Notes: generated by a model not told the origin, from the sequence alone. Counted from the stretch's first letter, positions 10,022-17,926 are shown. The stretch is 52,558 nt of DNA from Bacteroidales bacterium (GCA_017550405.1 JAFZPH010000052.1:1-52558); one strand, 5' to 3'. A program made the numbers and translations.

Positions 10022-11215
10022 TTAAAATGAACAATTATTCAACAATGTTTTTTTTCCCCACTCATTATTAGAACGAAATAGGACAACACCTTCTGGAGAA
10101 ATTAGATAATAACCTGCATCAATATCTAAATACCTTGTCATACCTTTGGCGAAATAAGTTTCTGAAAGAATCCTTATTCCAGACAATTCCCTCATGAGAT
10201 AATCTTTATTATCTGTTGTAGCATTCAACAATACACATTGAATACTATCTGGAACCGACCTGACCAATCTAACGCACTGCCGATATTCTGCCCTTGAAGT
10301 CCACAACAACAACAATCGCCATCCACCTATTTTGACTAGGTCAGACGTGTCTCCCGTTGCAATATTTACGATTGAATACTCTTCAACTTGTTTCGATAAA
10401 GTGTCAGAAACATATCCCTGCGGCACACTCATTAAATACAAGCTATCATGTATCTGTTTGGAATAGTCTGAATAATAAATCGAATAGATATCAAACAAGC
10501 TATCAACCAATTGATTCCCACAATCATAACTAACAGACATAACAGATTGACGCCGACGCTTATATCGGTTATCTGAAGAAATCTCTTCTGCATACTTAAA
10601 CCTCCCAGTTCTGGTATCAAAAACAAACCCACACGTGTCCTCCACAATAAAACACTGATTTGCCGTACAATACTTTGCATCCTTATATCCCATAACCACT
10701 AAGTCATTATGGCGATACGCTACATCGCCTGTACCTATTCTTATTGGATAAAGATAATCAATAAGTGGGGAATACAAACCTAACATAGACACTTGTTGTA
10801 GCCTACTTCCAACCATCAGACCGTAATAAGAAAAGGTATCAACAACCGTCCTAACAATATCGTCGCTTAAATAAACGGCTATTTCATGATAATCATCATT
10901 GATGTAAATAACAGAATCCCTATTCACCAACAGTCTGTAATTAGGGGTAATAAATGCCACAGAGCATGTAGAGTCGCCAGTATTGTGGCAGATAAGCCTA
11001 CTGGTGGGGTGGTAAGAATAACATAGGCTACGGCCTTTAAATTTATAGTTTTTCACATGCAAGTCAATCCATTCGTGAGAATACTCAATTGACTTTTGTT
11101 CTTCGTAAAAGACTCCACCCCCCATTTTTGTTACAGGAGAACACCCTTCCAACAATACACAAAAGAATAGTGTGGCAAAGAGCACGGTGGTAATGCCTAT
11201 TCGATATCTTCCCAT
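10022..11215 (-). CDS. Lipoprotein of unknown function (397 aa)
   Basis: I do not recognise a named family with certainty. The N-terminus (MGRYRIGITTVLFATLFFCVL, then LEGCS) is a lipoprotein signal with lipobox LEGC at about residues 22-25, so the protein should be lipid-anchored in the envelope. The middle is rich in Tyr/Asp beta-type sequence, as in the six-bladed beta-propeller lipoproteins often found beside DUF1573 genes in Bacteroidales. The C-terminal part (RLLLLWTSRAEYRQCVRLVR ... GYYLISPEGVVLFR) resembles the end of a thioredoxin-like fold, with the usual 'I.P.G.V...' strand, but it has no CxxC pair. It sits between two other envelope genes with gaps of 18 and 30 bases. Confidence 0.6.
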   Translation of the reverse strand: MGRYRIGITTVLFATLFFCVLLEGCSPVTKMGGGVFYEEQKSIEYSHEWIDLHVKNYKFKGRSLCYSYHPTSRLICHNTGDSTCSVAFITPNYRLLVNRDSVIYINDDYHEIAVYLSDDIVRTVVDTFSYYGLMVGSRLQQVSMLGLYSPLIDYLYPIRIGTGDVAYRHNDLVVMGYKDAKYCTANQCFIVEDTCGFVFDTRTGRFKYAEEISSDNRYKRRRQSVMSVSYDCGNQLVDSLFDIYSIYYSDYSKQIHDSLYLMSVPQGYVSDTLSKQVEEYSIVNIATGDTSDLVKIGGWRLLLLWTSRAEYRQCVRLVRSVPDSIQCVLLNATTDNKDYLMRELSGIRILSETYFAKGMTRYLDIDAGYYLISPEGVVLFRSNNEWGKKTLLNNCSF

Positions 11216-11233
11216 ACGAAAACACTCAATATC

Positions 11234-11887
11234 TTACCGCGGAACTGGAACCGACAAGTTTTGTACATTGATTGAAGCAGTGTTCTGATTCATCGACCAT
11301 TGTTCGCAATGGTGAGGGTGGCCTAACAATGGTTTTCTATCCGGACAACGGCATTTCCACGACAAGACATGGCCTGCTTTATCTCTCGTTGACGGGACTA
11401 CATCGCAATCATTATTGCAATTACCTTGTTTGCAGATAATATTAACTGGGGCATGACCGCCAGGAACCATATAAACAACCGTATCGTTATCAATAATGGA
11501 CTTATCTACCACAGTGAAAACATTTGAAGCTAATCCCTCGTATACATTGAAGAAAGAACATCTTACCATGGGTATACATGTGTCGGTCATTGGCATCGTA
11601 TCTACAATTCCAAAAAACTCTAATGACAGAGTGTCCCCGTACAACTGCTGTAATTTATTATTAGCATCAGCCAATATTTCCTCTATGGTTCCATCATAAA
11701 CGAAACTACCGTCTGGAGTGAATTTGCCGATTACTAGCCCGACTTCGCTTTTGGTCATATTATTATCAAGATAGTCTTGAAGACCAAAGCCTGAAACCTT
11801 AACTGAATCCTTATTGCAGGATACCATGACAAAGAATGCTGCTGTCAGAAATGACAAAGCAATAACGTAACAACTTGTTTTTTTCAT
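11234..11887 (-). CDS. Small Cys-rich lipoprotein, first gene of the DUF1573 operon
   Basis: The 217-aa product starts MKKTSCYVIALSFLTAAFFV and has a lipobox ending VSC at residue 24, followed by NKDS. The first half (residues 30-110) is acidic and helical-looking. The second half holds many Cys residues (CKQGNCNNDCD, WKCRCPDRKPLLGHPHHCEQW), suggesting disulfides or metal binding outside the cytoplasm. I know no family for it. A minus-strand promoter lies 34 bases upstream, which makes it the leading gene of the operon with the 397-aa lipoprotein and the DUF1573 protein. Confidence 0.6.
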   Translation of the reverse strand: MKKTSCYVIALSFLTAAFFVMVSCNKDSVKVSGFGLQDYLDNNMTKSEVGLVIGKFTPDGSFVYDGTIEEILADANNKLQQLYGDTLSLEFFGIVDTMPMTDTCIPMVRCSFFNVYEGLASNVFTVVDKSIIDNDTVVYMVPGGHAPVNIICKQGNCNNDCDVVPSTRDKAGHVLSWKCRCPDRKPLLGHPHHCEQWSMNQNTASINVQNLSVPVPR

Positions 11888-11921
11888 AGTTAATACAATT
11901 TGATGTTAATTATTTCAACTG

Positions 11922-11929
11922 CAAAGGTA
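11922..11929 (-). promoter_or_regulatory. -7 box of the DUF1573/lipoprotein operon
   Basis: On the minus strand this reads TACCTTTG, a full match to TAnnTTTG, about 35 bases upstream of the ATG at 11887. The sequence upstream is T-rich without a clear -33 TTG. Confidence 0.6.
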
Positions 11930-12091
11930 ACATTTTTTTTCCATTTCCGCGACTTTTTTTCTTTTCCTTCACATTTTTTTCAACTCCCACCTCCGCAACA
12001 TCCTCCCCGCTGCCAATCCTCTTCCACCCAAAAACATGAGTTAACCAATACACCTCCATGTTTGACCACATGGCAATATCAGCAGCTCACT

Positions 12092-13483
12092 TCAAAACTC
12101 CAGCACTACGGCGTGCTGCAATATGCCGGCGGCGGTGATACTGACAACTGTCGAGTTCTTGCCCGTCTTGCATGTTATCTTGCGCTTGGCATTGGGAGCC
12201 AGCGGACGCACCTTCTTCACTACAAAGGGCAGTTCGACCGTGAGGCTGTGATGCTGACCCTCCTCCAGCAGGCAGATGGCGTAACGGTGCTTGCCGTCCT
12301 TGCTCTGCGTATAGCGGACATTCCCTTGACTGTAGGGGTATAGCGGGCGGGTGCCATAGATGGCTACGCCGTTCAACTCCAACCATTGCCCTATCTCCTC
12401 CATGCGTTGCAACGCCTCCTTCGGCAGGCGGCCCTCGGCATCAGGACCCACATTGAGCAGCAGGTTGCCTCCCTTTGCCACAATGTCGCAGAGCATGTGG
12501 ATGAGCTGGTTGGTACTTTTATAATGATCATTAGGTACATACGACCAGCTGTCGCCCATGGTCATGCATGTCTCCCACGGATAGGGCAGCAACGTGTCTG
12601 GCACCTGCTTCTCGGGCGTGCGGTAGTTTTCATAACGTCCCCCCACGCTGCGATCCACGATAATCAAGTCGGGGTTGTTCTCGCGGGCGATAGCGGCCAG
12701 ACGCGGCATGTCGATGTCCTGTATGCGGCGGTAGCAGCCCAGCCAAGGCTCGGTCTCCTCGTTCACGCTCCATTCGGGGCGCACCCAGCCACCGTCGAGC
12801 CACAGGATGTCGATGTCGCCATAGTTGTGCGTCAGCTCACGAATCTGGTTGTGGGTAAACTGCTTGAACCGTTCCCAACGCTCAGGGTGGTCGGCAATGT
12901 CGTAGTTCACATTGCGGTCGGGCGTAGCCCATTCGGGAGCCCAGTAGTCCGTATGGTGCCAGTCTGGCTTCGAGAAATAAAGCCCCGTCCACATGCCCTG
13001 GGCACGGAAGGCATCAACGATGGCCTTAGTAATATCGGGCTGGACATTACGGCTGTACGGACAGTCGCGACCTGCCACACTATAGTCCGTCTCCCCGCTG
13101 TGGAACATGCAGAAACCGTCGTGATGCTTGGTCGTGAACACCACATACTTCATGCCTGCCCGCTTGGCGGCTGCCGCCATCTGGTCGGGACGGAACTGGG
13201 TGGGATTGAACGTGCGGTTCAACGCCTGATACTGTTGCTTATACTCCACATAGGGCGCCCCCTTGCGATCAATCCACGGCTCGTTGCAGATGCTCCACGA
13301 CTCCACCACGCCCCACTGCGCATAGATACCCCAATGCATCATAAAGCCAAACTTCAAGTCCTGCCACTGGCCGATACGGTTCAAGATTACAGGGTCAGTC
13401 TCGGGCTGCTGTTCATTCTGTGCCAGTGCCATGCCACCCAGCAGCACAACCATCAAAACAAATATTGTAAAGACTTTCTTCAT
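12092..13483 (-). CDS. Alpha-L-fucosidase, glycoside hydrolase family 29, secreted
   Basis: The 463-aa protein removes terminal L-fucose from glycans by a retaining mechanism. It has a signal peptide (1-21, MALA before QN) and a GH29 barrel: KFGFMMHWGIYAQWG (44-58), KYVVFTTKHHDGFCMF (112-127; the HHDGF loop is at 120-124), GLYFSKPDWH, and DIDILWLDGGW with Asp230 as the expected catalytic nucleophile. The short C-terminal beta domain (residues about 375-463) is typical of the family, and the length is normal. The acid/base residue in GH29 is poorly conserved and I cannot assign it. No promoter is seen in the 333 bases upstream, so it may be read from the lipoprotein operon at 13817-15328 or from a weak promoter. 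Host mucin or milk glycans are plausible substrates, by inference. Confidence 0.93.
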   Translation of the reverse strand: MKKVFTIFVLMVVLLGGMALAQNEQQPETDPVILNRIGQWQDLKFGFMMHWGIYAQWGVVESWSICNEPWIDRKGAPYVEYKQQYQALNRTFNPTQFRPDQMAAAAKRAGMKYVVFTTKHHDGFCMFHSGETDYSVAGRDCPYSRNVQPDITKAIVDAFRAQGMWTGLYFSKPDWHHTDYWAPEWATPDRNVNYDIADHPERWERFKQFTHNQIRELTHNYGDIDILWLDGGWVRPEWSVNEETEPWLGCYRRIQDIDMPRLAAIARENNPDLIIVDRSVGGRYENYRTPEKQVPDTLLPYPWETCMTMGDSWSYVPNDHYKSTNQLIHMLCDIVAKGGNLLLNVGPDAEGRLPKEALQRMEEIGQWLELNGVAIYGTRPLYPYSQGNVRYTQSKDGKHRYAICLLEEGQHHSLTVELPFVVKKVRPLAPNAKRKITCKTGKNSTVVSITAAGILQHAVVLEF

Positions 13484-13713
13484 GGTGTTGCGCCAAGCGA
13501 GAGCAGAGAAAGCTTGCTTACTATGCCGAGCCTAAGCAACGTCACCGAAGGTAAGGAGAGTGCGAGCAAACGCCTCGCCAACGAAATCCACTCCAATTTT
13601 CACTTTTCACCTTTCAATTTTCAATTTTTCTCATCCCCTCCATCGTATCTATCAAATCTATCCTCTCTATCAAATCCATCCCCAACCTTGCCCATTCCAA
13701 TTCCCAACGCGCC
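13484..13713. other. Gene-free interval with dispersed-repeat character
   Basis: No coding frame here looks real. The stretch 13588-13630 is made of AATTTTCA-type units and nearly matches 9051-9080. The part next to the fucosidase start contains a small GCGAG/CTCGC hairpin (13562-13578). I see no promoter box of the TAnnTTTG type for the fucosidase. Confidence 0.45.
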
Positions 13714-13754
13714 AAGCCCCCCCCTGCACGGTAACCGTGCAAAGGGGGGGGCTT
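13714..13754 (-). terminator. Long G/C-tract hairpin, possible terminator
   Basis: AAG followed by eight C (13714-13724) pairs with eight G followed by CTT (13744-13754). Inside it TGCACGGT (13725-13732) pairs with ACCGTGCA (13734-13741) around a single A, leaving two unpaired A. The result is a 19-bp near-perfect stem between the lipoprotein gene ending at 13817 and the fucosidase start. It lacks a T-tract on the minus strand, so it may instead be a dispersed palindrome. Confidence 0.5.
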
Positions 13755-13816
13755 ATCAGTGCTTTCCGTTCCTTTCTGTCAGAAGAGAAAAAGCGTCTAT
13801 GGCTCCTTCAGTAGCG

Positions 13817-14623
13817 TCAACGGAGAAGATACCGGATTTCAATCTCGGTGCGTATGTCGCCATGTTGCAGCGTGGCGGTGGTGGGGCGGCCGTCGCCGTC
13901 GCAGGTGTACTCGGCCGTGTACGACGCCCCCTCGTCGCAGTCTGCCGTCACGGGGCAGCCCGCGCTGAAATGCAGCGGAAGCATGTGGTAATAATCTCCC
14001 ATTACGCCCGTGCGGGTCAGGCTCCAGCAGGTGGACAGTTCCATTCCGAGGGGAAGGCGTAAGGGGTTGGGCGTATCGCCGTATCGGAATGCCGTGCGCT
14101 GCACCTCCGTGCCGTCCTCCCGGATACTCTCTTCCGACACGTTGCCGCCCTGCCATGCAAAGCGGCGTTCGTAGTCGTGTTCCCTGCCATCGGCTGCATG
14201 GCGGCGGTAGCTGACGCTGACGGGATGCGCGCCGTCGTAGGCGAAAGTGCAGTCCGTGGTGCCGCCCTGCATCGTGAGGGTCTGCCGGGCCAGTTTGCCG
14301 TCAGAATAGATGTAGGTCCAGCGTTCGCGCATTGCCCCGTCGGCGGTATATACGGCGGTCTCCGTCAGGCGTGTGCCCGAATAGCGGCATTCCATCCGTT
14401 CGGTGCGTCCGTCGGGTAGGAGGCATTTGACACCCTCTAGCAGCGTGTCCTGCCATTCGAAAGTGTATTCCAGCCTATAGGCTGTGTCGGGCGTGTGCTG
14501 CGTGACGGTTATATGCGCCACTCGTCCCGACGGTACATGACTGTTGTCCTTCTCCTTCCCGCACGACATAAGGGTCAATATCGTGGTAAGGACAATAACT
14601 GTGGTTCGAATTTCTGTTCTCAT
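13817..14623 (-). CDS. Lipoprotein of unknown function (268 aa)
   Basis: I take the internal ATG at 14623 as the start because it gives a proper lipoprotein signal, MRTEIRTTVIVLTTILTLMSCGKE, with Cys at residue 21; the longer frame from 14689 would place 22 charged residues before it. The mature part has a repeating two-strand pattern (RLEYTFEWQDTLLEG, RERWTYIYSDGKLARQTL, CTFAYDGAHPVSVSY, YERRFAWQGGNVSEE), like the YD/RHS-type or DUF4595-like beta repeats common in Bacteroidales lipoproteins, each unit about 25 residues. No function is known. It is the last gene of a minus-strand operon, 72 bases after the 148-aa lipoprotein gene. Confidence 0.65.
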   Translation of the reverse strand: MRTEIRTTVIVLTTILTLMSCGKEKDNSHVPSGRVAHITVTQHTPDTAYRLEYTFEWQDTLLEGVKCLLPDGRTERMECRYSGTRLTETAVYTADGAMRERWTYIYSDGKLARQTLTMQGGTTDCTFAYDGAHPVSVSYRRHAADGREHDYERRFAWQGGNVSEESIREDGTEVQRTAFRYGDTPNPLRLPLGMELSTCWSLTRTGVMGDYYHMLPLHFSAGCPVTADCDEGASYTAEYTCDGDGRPTTATLQHGDIRTEIEIRYLLR

Positions 14624-14695
14624 GATGGATGATTTTTTTGCGCAGTCCAGACGGATTGCCTTCATTTTATTTTCGTTAGAGCTCTTCAATTAATG

Positions 14696-15142
14696 TTATT
14701 TTGCTGTACGCAACGGTGTGAAGTTCAGACCATAGCCCTCACTGCCGTAGAGTGTGAGCGTTTCTTTCTCGGCATTGTAGGTGAAGTTGAGGGTTTCGGT
14801 CATTCCGTCGGCTGAGAGGGTGATGGTGCCGTTGGGGCGCTTGTAGGTGTAGGTGAACGGAATGGTCTCCTCGTAGTTTCGGTCGGCGTTCGCATATCTC
14901 GATGTGAACGTACCCCTTACCATACTCTCAAATGCTATGATGTCCGTCTCTACCGATTCCTGCATCACTCCGTTTTCGTCCTCGTAGGTGTCTCTCTCTT
15001 CGTACACCCAGGAGGTTTGATACACATCGTTGATGTACTCGTCGCTCGGGGTGGGGAATTGGTCGTCGTTGGGGTCGCAGGCTGCCATCAACATTGTGGC
15101 TGCCACAAATAGAATGCTTGTGATTTTTCTAAATGTTTTCAT
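14696..15142 (-). CDS. Small lipoprotein of unknown function (148 aa)
   Basis: The product begins MKTFRKITSILFVAATMLMAACD, a lipoprotein signal with Cys at residue 22, followed by an acidic linker (DPNDDQFPTPSDEY). The rest looks like a small lipocalin-like beta barrel: TSWVYEE near the start, then paired strands (FTYTYKRPNGTITLSADG, TLNFTYNAEKETLTLYG). The order 'substitution with W near the start, then ITLS..G....L.FT....L.L' is common in Bacteroidales putative lipocalin lipoproteins, but I cannot prove the family. It lies between the 48-aa membrane protein gene and the 268-aa lipoprotein gene on the same strand. Confidence 0.68.
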   Translation of the reverse strand: MKTFRKITSILFVAATMLMAACDPNDDQFPTPSDEYINDVYQTSWVYEERDTYEDENGVMQESVETDIIAFESMVRGTFTSRYANADRNYEETIPFTYTYKRPNGTITLSADGMTETLNFTYNAEKETLTLYGSEGYGLNFTPLRTAK

Positions 15143-15181
15143 TGATTTAAATTTTTAAGGTTGTACAATATTTGATTAAAC

Positions 15182-15328
15182 TTACTTCGTCAATATTATT
15201 GCCAATATGTCTATAGCGATTATCACCGCCACGATACCGCCATAAAACAGCCTGGCCGCTATCCTGTCCTTTCTGCTCGGCAGCACGTTTTTTCTGCCAC
15301 TGACATCACAATTATGCATCATTTTCAT
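15182..15328 (-). CDS. Small single-pass membrane protein (48 aa)
   Basis: This small frame reads MKMMHNCDVSGRKNVLPSRK, a basic DRIAARLFYG segment, and one hydrophobic helix (about residues 29-46, GGIVAVIIAIDILAIIL) before TK and TAA. It has a strong Shine-Dalgarno sequence, AAGGAG at 15339-15334, at good spacing; such sites are uncommon in this window and support translation. The predicted topology is N-terminus inside. It is the first gene after the minus-strand promoter at 15426-15419, 39 bases ahead of the 148-aa lipoprotein gene. No family is recognised. Confidence 0.62.
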   Translation of the reverse strand: MKMMHNCDVSGRKNVLPSRKDRIAARLFYGGIVAVIIAIDILAIILTK

Positions 15329-15418
15329 TTTTTCTCCTTTCTTTTTTGATATTTTTTGCCTTAATTGCTTGATTTCTTAGTCACTTGTTGAAAACTTTCT
15401 TGTCTTTGTTTTCTGATG

Positions 15419-15426
15419 CAAAAGTA
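15419..15426 (-). promoter_or_regulatory. -7 box of the small membrane protein/lipoprotein operon
   Basis: On the minus strand this reads TACTTTTG, a full TAnnTTTG match, about 90 bases ahead of the 48-aa gene. A pair of direct repeats lies just upstream of it (15451-15484). Confidence 0.6.
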
Positions 15427-15450
15427 CTGCCATTCAGCGGACTGGGAAAG

Positions 15451-15484
15451 GTCAAATGCACGGAGATAATGGTTAAATGCTCGG
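15451..15484 (+). promoter_or_regulatory. Direct-repeat operator candidate for the AraC-type regulator
   Basis: GTCAAATGCACGG (15451-15463) and GTTAAATGCTCGG (15472-15484) match at 11 of 13 positions and start 21 bp apart, two helical turns. This is the geometry used by AraC-family dimers. The pair lies between the divergent -7 boxes, 25 bp from that of the minus-strand operon and 39 bp from that of the regulator gene itself, so it could serve both. Confidence 0.5.
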
Positions 15485-15522
15485 TATAATTCCTTTTTTT
15501 TCTCCATCCAGAATATTTTTTG

Positions 15523-15530
15523 TATCTTTG
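15523..15530 (+). promoter_or_regulatory. -7 box of the AraC-type regulator gene
   Basis: TATCTTTG matches the Bacteroidetes consensus and lies 20 bases before the ATG at 15551, so the leader would be very short (about 14 bases) and lack a Shine-Dalgarno sequence. Confidence 0.65.
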
Positions 15531-15550
15531 CAAATTATTTAAAGAACTAT

Positions 15551-16450
15551 ATGACAATGCAAAAGAATGATAGCCAAAGTGTCCATGTAATTGACAATTC
15601 CATACGGGAGCAGATGAGTCTTTTTGACCGTTTCGGGGACAATTATTTCAGCGACACCATATCGTTGATAATGAATTTTGAGCCGTATGTGCACAGGGTT
15701 GTCTTAGGTCGCCCTACCCGCACCCCGGAGCACCGTATCATCCTTGTTCGCCAAGGTAATACAACCATCAACGTCTCCTATAACGAATATAATCTGAAGG
15801 AAGGCCACCTGCTGATAATCCCGGCAAACAGTGTGTTGATTAAGAAAGAGCAGTCGGATAACTACAATGTTTTTTGCATTGCATTCCGCATCCCAGAGGT
15901 CGAACACCTCGGATTGATAGACTACAAGGAGAGGCATATCGTGTTGTCCGACAGCGACCGCCGCGTGGTGGAAAACTACTTCAGACTGATGGAGCAGATA
16001 ATCAAGTCTCGGTCTATCAATCGGCAGGGGGTGAACTATCTTATCATCTCATTGCTATACGGCATCCACGCCCTCCATCAAGAACTTAACCGTCCAGTCT
16101 CTCCTGCATTGCCCGACCGTGCGCTGGAAATCATGAACGGTTTCACACGACTGCTGATGACACAGGAATACCCTGTCCGCAAACCAGAATACTATGCCAA
16201 CGAACTGAACATCACAAAAGGCCATTTGGCCGATGTCGTCAAGCAAAAATCAGGCAAGACGACAATGGACTGGATTAACGAGCATACTATCCTTTTGGCA
16301 AAGGCAATGCTTGCGTCGTCTAACGAAATGATTGAATCCATCGGCGAGAAGCTTTATATCGGCGATGCCTCGCAGTTTGTCAAGTTCTTCAAGAAACACA
16401 CAGGCGAGACCCCCAACGAATACCGCAAGCGGATGCAAACCAAAAGCTAA
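15551..16450 (+). CDS. AraC-family transcriptional regulator
   Basis: The 299-aa protein has an N-terminal cupin-like sensing half (residues about 30-125: IILVRQGNTTINVSYNEYNL, EGHLLIIPANSVL) and a C-terminal AraC/XylS DNA-binding domain of two helix-turn-helix units (about 200-297). The first is YYANELNITKGHLADVVKQKSGKT and the second IGEKLYIGDASQFVKFFKKHTGETPNEYRK, the standard family signature. The length is normal. The ligand cannot be inferred. It is transcribed away from the small membrane protein/lipoprotein operon, with an operator-like direct repeat between them, so that operon is its most likely target. A strong terminator follows. Confidence 0.93.
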   Translation: MTMQKNDSQSVHVIDNSIREQMSLFDRFGDNYFSDTISLIMNFEPYVHRVVLGRPTRTPEHRIILVRQGNTTINVSYNEYNLKEGHLLIIPANSVLIKKEQSDNYNVFCIAFRIPEVEHLGLIDYKERHIVLSDSDRRVVENYFRLMEQIIKSRSINRQGVNYLIISLLYGIHALHQELNRPVSPALPDRALEIMNGFTRLLMTQEYPVRKPEYYANELNITKGHLADVVKQKSGKTTMDWINEHTILLAKAMLASSNEMIESIGEKLYIGDASQFVKFFKKHTGETPNEYRKRMQTKS

Positions 16451-16491
16451 ACCCCAACCCCACGGCAACCCGCCTTCTGTAAGACTACAAC

Positions 16492-16532
16492 AGCCACGGC
16501 AAGCACACTCCGCTTGCCGTGGCTCATTTTTT
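16492..16532 (+). terminator. Rho-independent terminator after the AraC-type gene
   Basis: A perfect 13-bp stem, AGCCACGGCAAGC (16492-16504) with GCTTGCCGTGGCT (16512-16524), has a 7-base loop and is followed by CATTTTTT. Confidence 0.9.
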
Positions 16533-16628
16533 ATGACCTTGTGGCAACACAATGCATAATATGAAATTTTCCTGACAACGATAATTCCGGCCTTCTTGGC
16601 CAATTGTTTAATCAAAAATTTCATTATT

Positions 16629-16829
16629 ATGTTTATGTACAAGCAAGACCTCGCAATGGCCTATTTCCCCCATTGCAGCAAGAAAACCGCAAGCCGACTC
16701 CTCGCCCGCGAAATCAACCTCACCCCAGGACTCCTCGATGCCCTCCGTCCCACCGGCTACCGCCCCCCTCAGAAACGCCTCTCACCCCGCCAGCTCCAAA
16801 TCCTCTTCTCCTTCCTCGGCGAACCCTAA
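16629..16829 (+). CDS. DUF4248 domain protein
   Basis: From ATG 16629 the product is 66 aa, MFMYKQDLAMAYFPH, then KKTASRLLAREINLTPGLL, DALRPTGYRPPQKRLSPRQL and a FLGEP end. The layout (short N-terminal LAMAYFP, a helix with LARE/W-type motif, L..TGY, LSPRQ...LF..LGEP) is that of DUF4248, a small helical Bacteroidetes family often found near HU-like DNA-binding proteins. It looks like a helix-turn-helix-type DNA binder, but its role is unproven. The longer frame from 16596 would add an unrelated hydrophobic start. No HU gene is beside it here. Confidence 0.78.
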   Translation: MFMYKQDLAMAYFPHCSKKTASRLLAREINLTPGLLDALRPTGYRPPQKRLSPRQLQILFSFLGEP

Positions 16830-16832
16830 ACA

Positions 16833-16964
16833 TGAGTCCACTTGAAAAAGCCCTGAAAGGGCTAAAAGCAGTCAGCATAGGGCAACGCCCTATGTGATAG
16901 TCAACATGTTAGCAAACGCCCTGTAAGGGCAAAAGCTTAATTTGAGGTTTTTCAAGTGGACTCA
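16833..16964. mobile_element. MITE-like element with 17-bp terminal inverted repeats
   Basis: TGAGTCCACTTGAAAAA (16833-16849) and its perfect complement (16948-16964) enclose 98 bp that hold three further palindromes: GCCCTGAAAGGGC (16850-16862), CATAGGGC/GCCCTATG (16876-16894) and GCCCTGTAAGGGC (16918-16930). It has no coding capacity. The structure suits a small non-autonomous mobile element or a structured RNA. It sits right after the DUF4248 stop codon. No target-site duplication is obvious. Confidence 0.6.
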
Positions 16965-16978
16965 AACATTAAGAACAA

Positions 16979-17007
16979 CGAGGGCGAGATGGTTAGTCTC
17001 GCCCTCG
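16979..17007 (-). terminator. Hairpin terminator at the end of the abi gene
   Basis: CGAGGGCGAGA (16979-16989) pairs perfectly with TCTCGCCCTCG (16997-17007) around a 7-base loop, 19 bases beyond the stop codon of the minus-strand Abi gene. The following minus-strand sequence is only mildly T-rich (TTGTTCTTAA), so termination may be partial. Confidence 0.6.
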
Positions 17008-17026
17008 CATTATTCTATTGGCAATG

Positions 17027-17926
17027 TTATCTCCACAACGCCTCTTTCTCCCACCCCACGGGAAAGCCCATCGCCGATGGGTCAACATTCGGATGCTTCT
17101 GTAATAGCCCTATAATGTCTGCCTTTAGTGTGTTGTCAGGCTGTATGTTGTTCACCCAATACAACAAGCAGCAAAGCAGCGCATACAGTCGGCTCGGGTC
17201 AACCGCCGTCACATCCACCCAATCGGCTCTCATTTTTTTAGTGGGTGGCAACTGTGGCTTCATGGGATATTTTCTGTTCCATGTTCTTGCATGGTGGGCA
17301 CAGCAGTTGCGAAGTGCTGCCAATGCCGCTATCCAACTGTCAAGGACTTCATGGTTAGGCACGTTGAAACTTCTTGCAACTGTTTTTTTTATTGAGGTGT
17401 CGGCAAAGTTGCTATAGAGTTTGCCGAGTGTACCAAACGAAACCACTTCCAGCGTTTTCCACGATGGGGGCATGCTAGGTTTGTTGTATTTTGCGAAATG
17501 CTCATTGATAAAATCCTCTTTGGTACGTTTTAGCTCTGTCTTTATGGTTTTCAAGCAAGCCTTGTGCATCTCGCCATCCTTGAATAGTTTGGACTTCATA
17601 AACCAGAATGGCCCATATTTCATCGAAAAGTGCTGAATGATGCTCGTCCGCAATGCAATCTCTACTGTTTGTATCGCCGAAAACAACACACCACGCAAGG
17701 CCTTGTCAAAATAATACAGATCTAATGCATTACTGAATCTCTTGCCGGGTTTGAATTTATGCGTCATCTTGTCGGCTTCCATTGGACGCAAATAATTGGC
17801 GAAACGGAAATAACTGATGATTGACAATACCTTTTCGGCATTGTTTTCGTCCTCGATAATCAGACCCCTGCTTTTCAGTTGTGCAATCTGGTCTGCGATG
17901 CTTATTGGTTGCTTGTTGTACTTCAT
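17027..17926 (-). CDS. Abi family protein (abortive infection, HEPN-type)
   Basis: The 299-aa product belongs to the Abi_2 (AbiD/AbiF-like) family, which blocks phage by abortive infection. Seen in it are KQPISIADQIAQLKSRGLII at the start, ISYFRFANYLRP (about residues 40-51), YYFDKALRGVLFSAIQTVEIALRT, and ALRNCCAHHARTWNR near residue 205. The last contains an RNxxxH (Arg-x4-His) motif as in HEPN ribonucleases, the likely active site. I start at 17926 because the promoter's -7 box lies inside the longer frame that begins at 18016, and because AAGGAT precedes this ATG. It is a single-gene unit with its own promoter and a terminator-like hairpin, next to a MITE-like element. Confidence 0.88.
   Translation of the reverse strand: MKYNKQPISIADQIAQLKSRGLIIEDENNAEKVLSIISYFRFANYLRPMEADKMTHKFKPGKRFSNALDLYYFDKALRGVLFSAIQTVEIALRTSIIQHFSMKYGPFWFMKSKLFKDGEMHKACLKTIKTELKRTKEDFINEHFAKYNKPSMPPSWKTLEVVSFGTLGKLYSNFADTSIKKTVARSFNVPNHEVLDSWIAALAALRNCCAHHARTWNRKYPMKPQLPPTKKMRADWVDVTAVDPSRLYALLCCLLYWVNNIQPDNTLKADIIGLLQKHPNVDPSAMGFPVGWEKEALWR

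Noticed and set aside
12386..14062. Plus-strand frame of 558 codons across the fucosidase and lipoprotein genes
   Set aside because: It is opposite two genes with clear families or signals and runs through low-complexity intergenic sequence; no family match.
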